Part shown: in pieces, positions 8,480-15,729 of the stretch | How positions within the stretch are numbered: the first letter of the stretch is position 1 | Layout: the number at the start of each line of letters is the position of its first letter | DNA from: CALNXN01 sp942490645 | Lineage (GTDB): Bacteria; Pseudomonadota; Alphaproteobacteria; Rhodobacterales; Rhodobacteraceae | Reading direction: 5' to 3' | Length of the DNA: 64,000 nt | Assembly: GCA_942490645.1 (NCBI GenBank) | Contig: CALNXN010000012.1 | Location: 27,035-91,034 of the forward strand | Program-made: the position numbers and the translations under genes | Notes under the pieces: model-generated | Databases searched by the model: none | Told to the model about the DNA's origin: nothing | Seen by the model: only the letters and a program-made list of their open reading frames with translations

Positions 8480-8901
8480 TTACACCATAGTAATTTTATG
8501 TTCGATCACTGATGATTTGTCTTGACCAACCGCAATCTTCTCCGAGATGCCGTCAACGCTGATCAACTTCCAGACCTGCCAACGCTCAGCATTCCAAATT
8601 GGCCCCGCACACGCCGCTTCTCCTTCTGATCCGTACCAGAAAATTAGGAAGGGTTCTTTCGCAACTGAAAAGTTCTTGAGAGGCACTTCCATCGACCATC
8701 AGTATCCGTGGAAATGTATGCAAACATCGGCTGCGCCCTTAGTGCATATGCGCGATCAGACCAGACAGGTACGACGAAGGTCTCCAATCCGCCATTGGAA
8801 TCACACGTGGCCGGCAAGTCTCTTTCGGTGTCAACGATGAGCCAAACTGACTTGCTCTCAATGGCCTGCCTCTGAACAAAGCGATCGCTAGGCCGCGATA
8901 C
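8480..8901 (-). pseudogene. Degraded hypothetical gene (frameshifted, no start codon)
   Basis: Two reading frames on the minus strand look like consecutive parts of one protein. The upstream frame (from about 8901) contains VWLIVDTERDLPA and LETFVVPVWSDRAYALRAQ and runs to TDTDGRW. The downstream frame (8692-8480) continues MEVPLKNFSVAKEPFLIFW. Joining them needs a -1 shift near 8690, and no start codon is present because a stop lies just upstream of 8901. The pattern of a VPVW motif followed by an PL(K/D)xF motif is reminiscent of DUF2750-type proteins, but I am not sure. The remaining bases of the 8381-9056 interval (8902-9056) show nothing else recognisable. Confidence 0.45.
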
Positions 8902-9056
8902 TCATAAAGGCTGCGTTCTATGCAAAGCAATCATTCTCGACCATCAGTACTTTTGAAGTCTAAGTTCCGTAGCGCGACATTGGTGCCTCTACAACGCGGC
9001 GAAAGATCCCAACATGGGCTCAAACTCGCCATTCGCCCCTCGGCTCACACCCCCCA

Positions 9057-9476
9057 TCAAATCCCTTCGTCAGGGTCGCGTTTGGTCCAGGGATGGTGCC
9101 CGCGCGCGTTCAGGATAGATGACATCTTCCATCCCTGCTCTGTGTGCTGCAACAGCGCCGAGGATGTGTAGGGTTCCGTCGCCGGGCTGCCATGGCTCAG
9201 CAGGTACGTTTTATAGGTGCCGATCCATGTCCCGTCCTTGCAATCTTCAAGGCTTAGAGGTTTGCGGTAAATGTGGTCCACCTTCATGATCTTCGCCGCA
9301 TCCAGATAGAGCTTGAAATTCTGCTTCACATCGGACGCGCTGCGCATCACCACAGGGCCCTGCCGCGTGATCATTGAAAAGGGCAATATCATACGGCTTT
9401 CCCAAGGGCCGATGTCCCCCGAAATGAAGCAAGCCGAGATCGCTTCGAGAAAATTCAAAAATTCTTCGTCCGTCAT
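9057..9476 (-). CDS. NTF2-like / nuclear transport factor 2-fold family protein (hypothetical)
   Basis: A 139-residue soluble protein without signal peptide. Composition and layout (an N-terminal helical part EFLNFLEAISACFISGD, a middle with WESRMILPFSMITRQGPVVM, and a C-terminal part ending QHTEQGWKMSSI) resemble SnoaL/NTF2-like proteins, which include many small hydrolases, isomerases and binding proteins. No catalytic residues can be assigned. It is downstream of and codirectional with the replicase (51 bases apart), so it may be a passenger of the plasmid backbone. Confidence 0.6.
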   Translation of the reverse strand: MTDEEFLNFLEAISACFISGDIGPWESRMILPFSMITRQGPVVMRSASDVKQNFKLYLDAAKIMKVDHIYRKPLSLEDCKDGTWIGTYKTYLLSHGSPATEPYTSSALLQHTEQGWKMSSILNARGHHPWTKRDPDEGI

Positions 9477-9527
9477 CGGGCACCATACTATCCGACAAAT
9501 GGCTGTTGCGCCAAATTTCGCATTTGA

Positions 9528-10211
9528 TCAAACGATCACGCGCACTTCCGAGACATCCGCATCAACATCGCGGCAGGCCCCCAGCACGCGTCGTTCAAGA
9601 TGCGTCTGGACGTAGGCCGCGTGGAACCGGGTGGGCGCGCGCAGCGTCAAACGGCCCCCTGCCCTCTCCACACGCTCAAGTGCGGCGATCCAGCTGGCGT
9701 ATGTGCCCGCATCCTCCGCATGCATCAAGGCGCGCGCCAACGCCCATTCTGTCGCGTCCGACACATCCGGCGGCGTCACCGTCCCGCGGACCGGCATGGG
9801 CACCACCGTGGTGCTCTCTGCTTCGCCCTGCCCCATACGCAGTTCGAAATCAGGCCCAACAGCTGCCCAATGTGGCGCGGTGTCCTTTAAAACAGTCTCT
9901 AAACTTAGCGAATACTCCGTCACACGGCCGCGCGCACCTTGGCGTTTTACGACCAGCCAGCCCATACGCCGCAGATGCGCCATCTCGCGTTTGACCGTGC
10001 GTTCATCGACAGACCAAAGGCGCGCGATTTCGCGCTGACCCACTGCCAGTTCGTCGCGCGCCCAATTGTAACGCGCCGTGATCAATGTCATCAGCCTGAG
10101 ACTTCTGCGCTGATCATGCTTGCCCTGCGCCAAGGCGAAAGCGCCGAGTGCCGTCAAAAGATCATATTTGCGCGCAGATGCCCCACGGCCCACCGGCCTT
10201 GTGGATAGCAT
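9528..10211 (-). CDS. DnaA-like plasmid replication initiator (replicase)
   Basis: A 227-residue protein with two parts. Residues 57-100 form a winged helix-turn-helix (QREIARLWSVDERTVKREM, then LRRMGWLVVKRQGARGRVTEY). Residues about 168-215 resemble the N-terminal domain of DnaA (TYASWIAALERVE, then GRLTLRAPTRFHAAYVQTHL). No AAA+ ATPase is present. This combination matches the DnaA-like replicases described for Rhodobacterales plasmids. It is divergent from parAB across an origin-like region, the expected arrangement. It should initiate replication by binding repeats in that region. The compatibility group cannot be told from sequence reading alone. Confidence 0.85.
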   Translation of the reverse strand: MLSTRPVGRGASARKYDLLTALGAFALAQGKHDQRRSLRLMTLITARYNWARDELAVGQREIARLWSVDERTVKREMAHLRRMGWLVVKRQGARGRVTEYSLSLETVLKDTAPHWAAVGPDFELRMGQGEAESTTVVPMPVRGTVTPPDVSDATEWALARALMHAEDAGTYASWIAALERVERAGGRLTLRAPTRFHAAYVQTHLERRVLGACRDVDADVSEVRVIV

Positions 10212-10427
10212 GGTCCTGCCCTCGATGTCGTGATCGCACCAGACCGCGTTGGGTCTATGCTGCCTCAGATGGTTGGATCGGTGTCCGATCTCTCATTCAC
10301 GCCGGTTTCCGGTCGCTTTTCGTTTCTCTGCCCTGATTTGCGTCCGATTGCCCGATTCTGTCAAGTGCGGAGTTGTTCATCGTCTATCTGAACCCCCAAT
10401 TCAAATTAGAAAACAGGTATATAAGGT

Positions 10428-10508
10428 ATTGGGGGACATTCTGTGTGTCCCCTATTTGGCTGCTTTTGTCCCCCAATAGGGTGTAGTGCCTGTCGAACTG
10501 TCCCCTAT
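10428..10508. repeat. Iteron-like repeats TGTCCCC(C)TAT/AAT
   Basis: Four related elements: 10428-10438 (minus, TGTCCCCCAAT), 10446-10455 (plus, TGTCCCCTAT), 10467-10477 (plus, TGTCCCCCAAT) and 10499-10508 (plus, TGTCCCCTAT). A partial CCCCCAAT lies at 10393-10400. They share TGTCCCC with the half-site of the 16-bp palindromes found around parAB. They are candidate binding sites for the replicase. Confidence 0.6.
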
Positions 10509-10698
10509 ATTTCGTGTCAGGCCGCAAGGCGCTGCTGGGCTCAGCGACTCACCTGGCACTCCGCCAATCGCCCTTTGGCATATGGATAGGGCGCACCGGT
10601 CCAATAGGCGTTCTTAAATCATATTCCCTTTTGCTTTTTTCTCCAAATCCGCGTAAATCTGGAAAAAACGGGAATTAGCGTCCCGTGGAAAACAGGTT

Positions 10699-10714
10699 TG
10701 TCCCCGCGGGGACA
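10699..10714. repeat. Palindrome TGTCCCCGCGGGGACA, copy 1 (candidate parS)
   Basis: A perfect 16-bp palindrome 24 bases upstream of the parA ATG, in the position expected for a parA operator or parS. Confidence 0.75.
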
Positions 10715-10738
10715 GATCAACCAGCAGACAGGCACCAC

Positions 10739-12043
10739 ATGTTCACACATACCGACCTTGCCCGCCTTCAGGCGCAATCGCTCAAGATGCAGGGCTTTAT
10801 CCGGCAGCAGACGTACTCTCCGCAGAACGAAAAGACCCTGCGGCGGTTTTCAAGCTGGGAGGTCGCGGAGCTGATCTTCAAGGCCAACCAGTCGACCTTG
10901 CGCGGGCGGTTGGCGGCTGATCCCTCCCTGCCCCAGGGCATTGTCGAGGAAGACGGTCGCCAGCGGTGGTACACGCTCGATGAGATCAACGAGCTGCGCC
11001 GCCGTCTCAAGGTCAACCGGCAATCCCTGATGCCTTACCGCCCGGCTGGAAAACGTGCTCTGCGCGCGGCGATCGCCAACTTCAAAGGGGGGGCCGGCAA
11101 ATCCACCGTGGCGCTGCATTTCGCCCATGCGGCGGCCCTCGACGGCTACCGCGTGCTCTGCGTGGATTTTGATCCGCAGGCCACGCTCAGCCATTCGATG
11201 GGCCTGAGCGACGTGGCCGAGGAATACACCGTCTGGGGCATCATGGCGCGTGATCTCGCCGCCGAGACAGACCGGATGAACCGTGCCTCGCAAGGTGCCG
11301 AAAGTGGCGCCGCCCTGCCCCAGCGCCGCCTGCCCGCCTCCATCACTGACATGGGTCTTGCCGATCTGCGTGTCTCCGATTTCATCAAGCCGACGAACTG
11401 GCCCACCATCGACATCGTGCCCAGCTGCGCCAACGCCGCCTTCGTCGAATTTGCCTCGGCGCAATACCGGCACATGAACCCCGAATGGTCGTTCTTTGCC
11501 GCCGTGTCGCGGTTTCTGGATCAGCTCAGCCCCGATGCCTATGACCTGATCCTTTTCGATTGCCCGCCTGCCATTGGCTATCAGTCGATGAACGCGGTCT
11601 TTGCGGCGGACGTGCTCTATATCCCCTCCGGTCCCGGGTATTGGGAATACGATTCCACCACCTCGTTCATTGGGCAGTTGGCCGAAGCGCTCGAAGATCT
11701 GAGCCGCTTTCAGGGGCTTGTCCCCGCGGGGACAATGACCCTGCCCAAAGCATTTCTGGACCTGCGGTTCCTGCTGACACGGTTTGAGCCGAACAACGAT
11801 CTGCACCGCGCGATGCAACAGGCCTTTGTCAAAGTGTTTGGCGATAGAGTGACCGAACACCCGATCGAGATGACCCGCGCGGTGGAGCAATCTGGGCGGT
11901 TTTTGTCGTCCATCTATGAAATTGATTACCGCGATATGACCCGTGAAACCTGGCGGCGCGCCCGCGCCTCTTTTGATCAGGCTTACGCGGAGTTCAAAAC
12001 CAATCTGGGCGAGGCCTGGGACAAGCTGGAGGATGAGGCATGA
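10739..12043 (+). CDS. parA: ParA-family partition ATPase
   Basis: A 434-residue plasmid-type ParA. A helix-turn-helix-like segment is at about 38-58 (SSWEVAELIFKANQSTLRGR), followed by the deviant Walker A motif FKGGAGKST (115-123) and FDCPPAIG for Walker B. It drives segregation of the replicon together with ParB and usually represses its own operon. I prefer the ATG at 10739; an in-frame GTG at 10685 would translate the palindrome at 10699-10714. A second palindrome lies in the gene (11719-11734) and encodes VPAGT at about residues 328-332. The stop overlaps the parB start (ATGA). Confidence 0.93.
   Translation: MFTHTDLARLQAQSLKMQGFIRQQTYSPQNEKTLRRFSSWEVAELIFKANQSTLRGRLAADPSLPQGIVEEDGRQRWYTLDEINELRRRLKVNRQSLMPYRPAGKRALRAAIANFKGGAGKSTVALHFAHAAALDGYRVLCVDFDPQATLSHSMGLSDVAEEYTVWGIMARDLAAETDRMNRASQGAESGAALPQRRLPASITDMGLADLRVSDFIKPTNWPTIDIVPSCANAAFVEFASAQYRHMNPEWSFFAAVSRFLDQLSPDAYDLILFDCPPAIGYQSMNAVFAADVLYIPSGPGYWEYDSTTSFIGQLAEALEDLSRFQGLVPAGTMTLPKAFLDLRFLLTRFEPNNDLHRAMQQAFVKVFGDRVTEHPIEMTRAVEQSGRFLSSIYEIDYRDMTRETWRRARASFDQAYAEFKTNLGEAWDKLEDEA
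11719..11734. repeat. Palindrome TGTCCCCGCGGGGACA, copy 2 (candidate parS, inside parA)
   Basis: A perfect copy inside parA, read in frame as V-P-A-G-T. Confidence 0.7.
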
Positions 12044-13116
12044 GCAAGCGGCGTGTGTTTGACATCGATTTTGACGACACCGATCTGGGCGCGGATGACG
12101 CTGTCCCCGCGGGGACAGATGAGGGGCGACGCGGTCCGATGGCGGCGGCGATCTCGGAAAACGCGGCTGCCTTGGGCGAACGGCAATTGGCCGAAGCCGC
12201 GATCCGTGCCGAAAATGACCGGCTGGCGCATGAATACGTATCTCTCAAGAAGAACGGTCAGATCGTCGGTCTTGTGGATGTGCGCGAGATCAAGTCGCAA
12301 AAGCTGATCCGGGACCGCCGTGAAGGGCGCGATACGGAGTTGGAAGAGCTCAAGACGTCGATCAAGGATGTGGGCCTGTCGAACCCGATCCTTGTGGAAG
12401 AGGTCGAGGTTGGGTTCGAGCTTATTCAGGGGTTTCGGCGCCTCACGGCCTTTCGCGAACTGCTGGAGGAAACGGGCGATCCGAAATACGCGCGCATTCC
12501 CGCGACGCTGCAGGCCAAGGGCGCACAGATCGAACAACTCTATCGCCGGATGGTCGATGAAAACCTCGTGCGGCGCGATATTTCATTTGCGGAGATGGCC
12601 CGGTTGGCCATGTCCTTCGCCAAGCAGACCAACGATGTGATCGGCTCGAGCGGTGATCCGGTGGACGTGCTTTATGCCTCTGCGGGGCGGCAAAAGCGGG
12701 CCTATATCCGCAACTTTGCCCATCTGCTGCATGTGCTGGGTGATGACCTGATCTTCCCCGAAGCGATCCCGCGGTCGATGGGGCTGGCGCTGCTGAAACT
12801 GCTCGATGCCGATCCTAAGTTGGCGGGACAAATTCGTGCCGTTCTGGCCAGTCGTCCCGGCAGGGATGCAAGCGGGGAGTTGGCGGTTTTGCGTGCTGCG
12901 GTCAACGGCGCGGGCAAAAAGCCCAAACCGGCCAAACCGGCGCCGCCCAAGACATCTTCCAAGACCACGATCAAGCTGAACCGACCCGAAGGCGTGGCCA
13001 AATGTACCGCAGCTTCTGGCCGGTTTGAGGTGCTGTTGGATCATGATTTCGGCGCGGTTGATCCACGCAAGCTTGAGGTGGCGGCGCGCGCGTTTCTGGA
13101 TGCTTTGAAGGAGTGA
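12040..13116 (+). CDS. parB: ParB-family partition protein
   Basis: A 358-residue ParB. The ParB/Srx nuclease-like domain spans about 70-180 (TSIKDVGLSNPILVEE, then ELIQGFRRLTAFRELLEE), including the ENLVRRDIS segment typical of plasmid ParB. A helix-turn-helix region and a Lys/Pro-rich linker follow, then a C-terminal domain. It should bind parS sites and load ParA-driven segregation. The gene contains one 16-bp palindrome (12102-12117) encoding VPAGT at residues 22-26. It is translationally coupled to parA. Confidence 0.92.
   Translation: MSKRRVFDIDFDDTDLGADDAVPAGTDEGRRGPMAAAISENAAALGERQLAEAAIRAENDRLAHEYVSLKKNGQIVGLVDVREIKSQKLIRDRREGRDTELEELKTSIKDVGLSNPILVEEVEVGFELIQGFRRLTAFRELLEETGDPKYARIPATLQAKGAQIEQLYRRMVDENLVRRDISFAEMARLAMSFAKQTNDVIGSSGDPVDVLYASAGRQKRAYIRNFAHLLHVLGDDLIFPEAIPRSMGLALLKLLDADPKLAGQIRAVLASRPGRDASGELAVLRAAVNGAGKKPKPAKPAPPKTSSKTTIKLNRPEGVAKCTAASGRFEVLLDHDFGAVDPRKLEVAARAFLDALKE
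12102..12117. repeat. Palindrome TGTCCCCGCGGGGACA, copy 3 (candidate parS, inside parB)
   Basis: A perfect copy inside the 5' end of parB, read as V-P-A-G-T at residues 22-26. Confidence 0.7.
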
Positions 13117-13125
13117 AGCGCCGTT

Positions 13126-13141
13126 TGTCCCCGCGGGGACA
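13126..13141. repeat. Palindrome TGTCCCCGCGGGGACA, copy 4 (candidate parS, parB-bchO interval)
   Basis: A perfect copy in the 43-base gap between the convergent 3' ends of parB and bchO. Confidence 0.75.
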
Positions 13142-13159
13142 GATTATGTTAAATCGAAA

Positions 13160-14053
13160 TCAAGCGCCCGGGGCCGCCTCGGGCGCTGTTTTCTTGTCCA
13201 GAAAATCCAGGATGATCTGTGCCACATCACCGGGCACCTCTTCGTGCACCAGATGGCCGTACCCGGTCAACGACACGTGGCGCGCATGCGGCATACGCTG
13301 GGCTGCGCGTTCTGACACCTGTGGTGGGACCGTCGTGTCTTGGTCGCCGGTGATCAGCAACGTGCGCGCCGAAGTGTCTGGCAGGCTTTGCAGCAGATCG
13401 TCCAAAGACCAGTTGGCCATCATGAGCAAGGTCGAATCCACGTGGTCGCGATCTGACATCAGGCGTCGGTAATACCCCAAGCCTTCAGAGTCTAATTCAG
13501 AGCCTGTACTGCTGATCAGAGCCTTAACCCGACCGGGATTGGCAGAGGCCGCCGAGAACACGGATGCGGTGAACGGAACCGCTGCCAGCATCTTGGCCAT
13601 CGCCGGAAACAGTACACCCGCAAGCCCCTTGAACGTATCGAGCGCAGCGTTGATGCCGACGATATCGGGCGTTTGTCCCCGCGGGGATACAAGCGTTTTC
13701 GACAGCTCCAGCGCCAGTGCAGCCCCAGCGGAATGGCCAATGATCGCACTGGGATGCCAGCCTTCCTGCGCGCACAGCTTGGCGACGTCTTCGGCCATTG
13801 CGCGCAGCCCACAGCGGTGCCGCGCGCCCAGTTGGGTGAACCCTTGCCCCGGCAGGTCCAGCGCCACAACGCGGTGCGTTTTCGCCAAAAGGGGGATCAA
13901 ATCGCGGAACGAATGGGTGGACCCGCCGGCGCCATGCAAAAGCAAGATCAGATCGCCAGAACCGGCCTCTTGGACGTGCCAGCGATGCGGATGGCTGAGG
14001 ACCTGCCGCGACAGCGCCGCATTGGGCCATGTGGCGATATCGTGCCAGCGCAT
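13160..14053 (-). CDS. bchO: BchO, alpha/beta hydrolase of the magnesium chelatase operon
   Basis: A 297-residue alpha/beta-hydrolase. The oxyanion-hole motif LLLHGAGGSTHSF, the nucleophile elbow IGHSAGAAL and a late GYGHLVHEE histidine are all present. BchO is encoded with bchI and bchD in purple bacteria; its exact role near magnesium chelatase or bacteriochlorophyll synthesis is unproven. I use the ATG at 14053, four bases after the bchD stop, since the longer open frame upstream lies over bchD. One near-perfect copy of the ParB-type palindrome lies in the gene at 13674-13689 and encodes SPRGQ. Confidence 0.9.
   Translation of the reverse strand: MRWHDIATWPNAALSRQVLSHPHRWHVQEAGSGDLILLLHGAGGSTHSFRDLIPLLAKTHRVVALDLPGQGFTQLGARHRCGLRAMAEDVAKLCAQEGWHPSAIIGHSAGAALALELSKTLVSPRGQTPDIVGINAALDTFKGLAGVLFPAMAKMLAAVPFTASVFSAASANPGRVKALISSTGSELDSEGLGYYRRLMSDRDHVDSTLLMMANWSLDDLLQSLPDTSARTLLITGDQDTTVPPQVSERAAQRMPHARHVSLTGYGHLVHEEVPGDVAQIILDFLDKKTAPEAAPGA
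13674..13689. repeat. Palindrome copy 5 with one mismatch (candidate parS, inside bchO)
   Basis: TGTCCCCGCGGGGATA: one base differs from the palindrome, in the right arm. It lies inside bchO and is read in a different frame from the other coding copies, giving S-P-R-G-Q. Confidence 0.6.
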
Positions 14054-14057
14054 GGCG

Positions 14058-15729
14058 CTACCCGTCCAGAGCGGCGCTGACGGCCCCTGTGAGCGCCTGT
14101 GCATTCGCACGGGGCAGTGCAAGGTACGTGGCGTCCAAAAGCCCTGCAAGGCCCCTCAGAGCGCCTGTGGGGCGGTTTCCCATGTCAATCACAAGGCTGG
14201 CGGTGCCCTGCGCCCGCAAAAGCTGGGCCAGACGGTCGGCATCGGCGCCAGCCTGTGCGCGGTCGGCGGTGCCATCAAGTGCCACATTGGCGCGCCCGTC
14301 GGTCAGGATGATCACGGTTGGCGTCAAACCCTTGGCAAGGCTTTGTGTGGCCAGCAATGCGGCCTCCTGCAGTCCTGCGGCAAGGGGCGTGCCACCGCCG
14401 CCGGGCAGATTGGCAAGCCGCCGTTTCGTCTGCACCAGCGAGCGGGTCGGCGGCAGCAGCAGTTCCGCGCCCGTCCCGCGAAAAGCGATCAGCGCCACGT
14501 GATCCCGTGCGGCATAGGCTTGCGCCAGCAACATTTCCACAGCGCCCTTGGCCTCGTTCAGGCGCGACACAGCGGCCGACCCGGAGGCGTCCACCGCAAA
14601 GATCAATAGGCGGTCAGAGTGGTCCTGATAGCGTTTCACACGAATGTCTGAGGGCCGAATAAGCAGCCCTGTCCCCGCGGGGACAGACCGGTCATGCAGG
14701 GCCGCGCGGCGCATTGGCTGCCAAGGGGCAGCAGCGCGCAGGGTAGCCACCAGATCAATCCGGTTTTGGCCATCCAGACGCCCGGGCCGAGAGGGCAGGG
14801 GCCGCCCACGTCGGTTGCCCTTGCGCTTTTTGCCAGCACCTTGACCGCCCGAAGACCGTGTTGTCCCCGCGGGGACAAGACCGGCCAACAGATCCGGTGG
14901 CAGCAGCGCGCGGATCGCCTCCACCATCATATCGCCATCGGGCAGGGTCAGGTCCTGATCCTCGCCCTTGCCATCTTCGGTGTCGTCCGGTTCGGGCGGG
15001 GGCGGGGTGTCGTCCTGAGGGTCTTCTTCCTGGGGCACCTGCGTGGCGCGGTGCGGATAGATGAGGGACGCGGCGACCTGCAGATCATCATCCGAAACGG
15101 CCGTCCGTTGGTGCAGGGCTGCATGGGCACGGGCCGCCGCCAGCGCCAGAGTGGGCGCGCGCAGGCTGTCGATGCCGAAGCGTGCCGCAAGCGCCGTGAG
15201 GGCCGCAATCTGGTCGGGCGTGACCGTCACATCCACCGTGGCAATCGCATCTGTCCCCGCGGGGACAGAAGGCCAATCGGCGGGCATCCGGCCTTCGGGG
15301 GCGATGTGAAACGCCAGCCGTTCCGACAGGGCAGGGGGGCAATGTTCGTCTGCGTCCGCCCCTTCATCGAGGGCCACCAGACTGTGCGCGGGGCTGACGT
15401 CGAGTTGTTGGGCGAGTTTCGCGGCCAGCTCCGCCCCGCAGCGTTCGGCCATAATCAGCTCGAGTGTGCAGGGGCTATGAAATAATCCTTTATTTTCAAC
15501 TAATTGGCCAGATTTCAGAGTGGCGGACAGGTCAAGCCCGCCATAAAGCTGTTCATCGGCGATGTTGGGGTGAATTTTGCGCGCACGCAAGGGCAATGCG
15601 CGCAACACCGGCGTTGCGGTCCGGGCCGGCGCGCATAGCAATGACGGCGCCGCGCAGATTGGCGGGATCCATCCCCAAAAGCGTCAGAGCAAGGGCGGCA
15701 CGGTGCCAGCTATCGGCGGTCTCGCTCAC
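14058..15729 (-). CDS. bchD: Magnesium chelatase subunit BchD, apparent +1 frameshift near the 5' end
   Basis: BchD is the AAA+/von Willebrand A subunit of the Mg-chelatase (BchH-BchD-BchI) that inserts Mg into protoporphyrin IX. The GTG start at 15729 overlaps the bchI stop (GTGA); this frame reads WHRAALALTLLGMDPANL, then VIAMRAGPDRNA, but stops at 15553. The frame offset by one base carries the expected continuation from VLRALPLRARKIHPNIADEQ to the C-terminus, with the MIDAS motif DASGS and a Pro/acidic linker. One extra base near 15605-15620 (codon about 39) explains it. Intact length would be about 556 residues, as usual. Three perfect 16-bp palindromes lie in the gene. Confidence 0.85.
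14670..14685. repeat. Palindrome TGTCCCCGCGGGGACA, copy 6 (candidate parS, inside bchD)
   Basis: A perfect copy inside bchD, read V-P-A-G-T just before the segment leading to the von Willebrand A domain. Confidence 0.7.
14862..14877. repeat. Palindrome TGTCCCCGCGGGGACA, copy 7 (candidate parS, inside bchD)
   Basis: A perfect copy inside the low-complexity linker of bchD, read V-P-A-G-T. Confidence 0.7.
15252..15267. repeat. Palindrome TGTCCCCGCGGGGACA, copy 8 (candidate parS, inside bchD)
   Basis: A perfect copy in the N-terminal AAA-like half of bchD, read V-P-A-G-T. I saw no further copies to the right of this one. Confidence 0.7.

Larger units (their letters stand above)
10212..10738. 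other. Candidate replication origin and parA upstream region
   Basis: A 527-base stretch between the replicase and the chosen parA start without a convincing gene. It holds iteron-like repeats (10428-10508), an AT-rich stretch at about 10611-10676 suitable for strand opening, and one copy of the 16-bp palindrome at 10699-10714. The divergent genes and repeats make it the likely oriV plus incompatibility/partition region. I saw no clear match to a full DnaA box. Confidence 0.6.

Noticed and set aside
8739..8930. A 63-codon minus-strand frame starting with ATG in the region of the decayed gene
   Set aside because: Its product (CIERSLYEYRGLAI, Arg-rich) is less protein-like than the neighbouring frame with VWLIVDTERDLPA, which I prefer as the remnant coding frame.
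10850..11890. A 346-codon frame antisense to parA
   Set aside because: ParA motifs are intact on the plus strand; the antisense product is His/Arg/Gly-rich, typical of a shadow frame.
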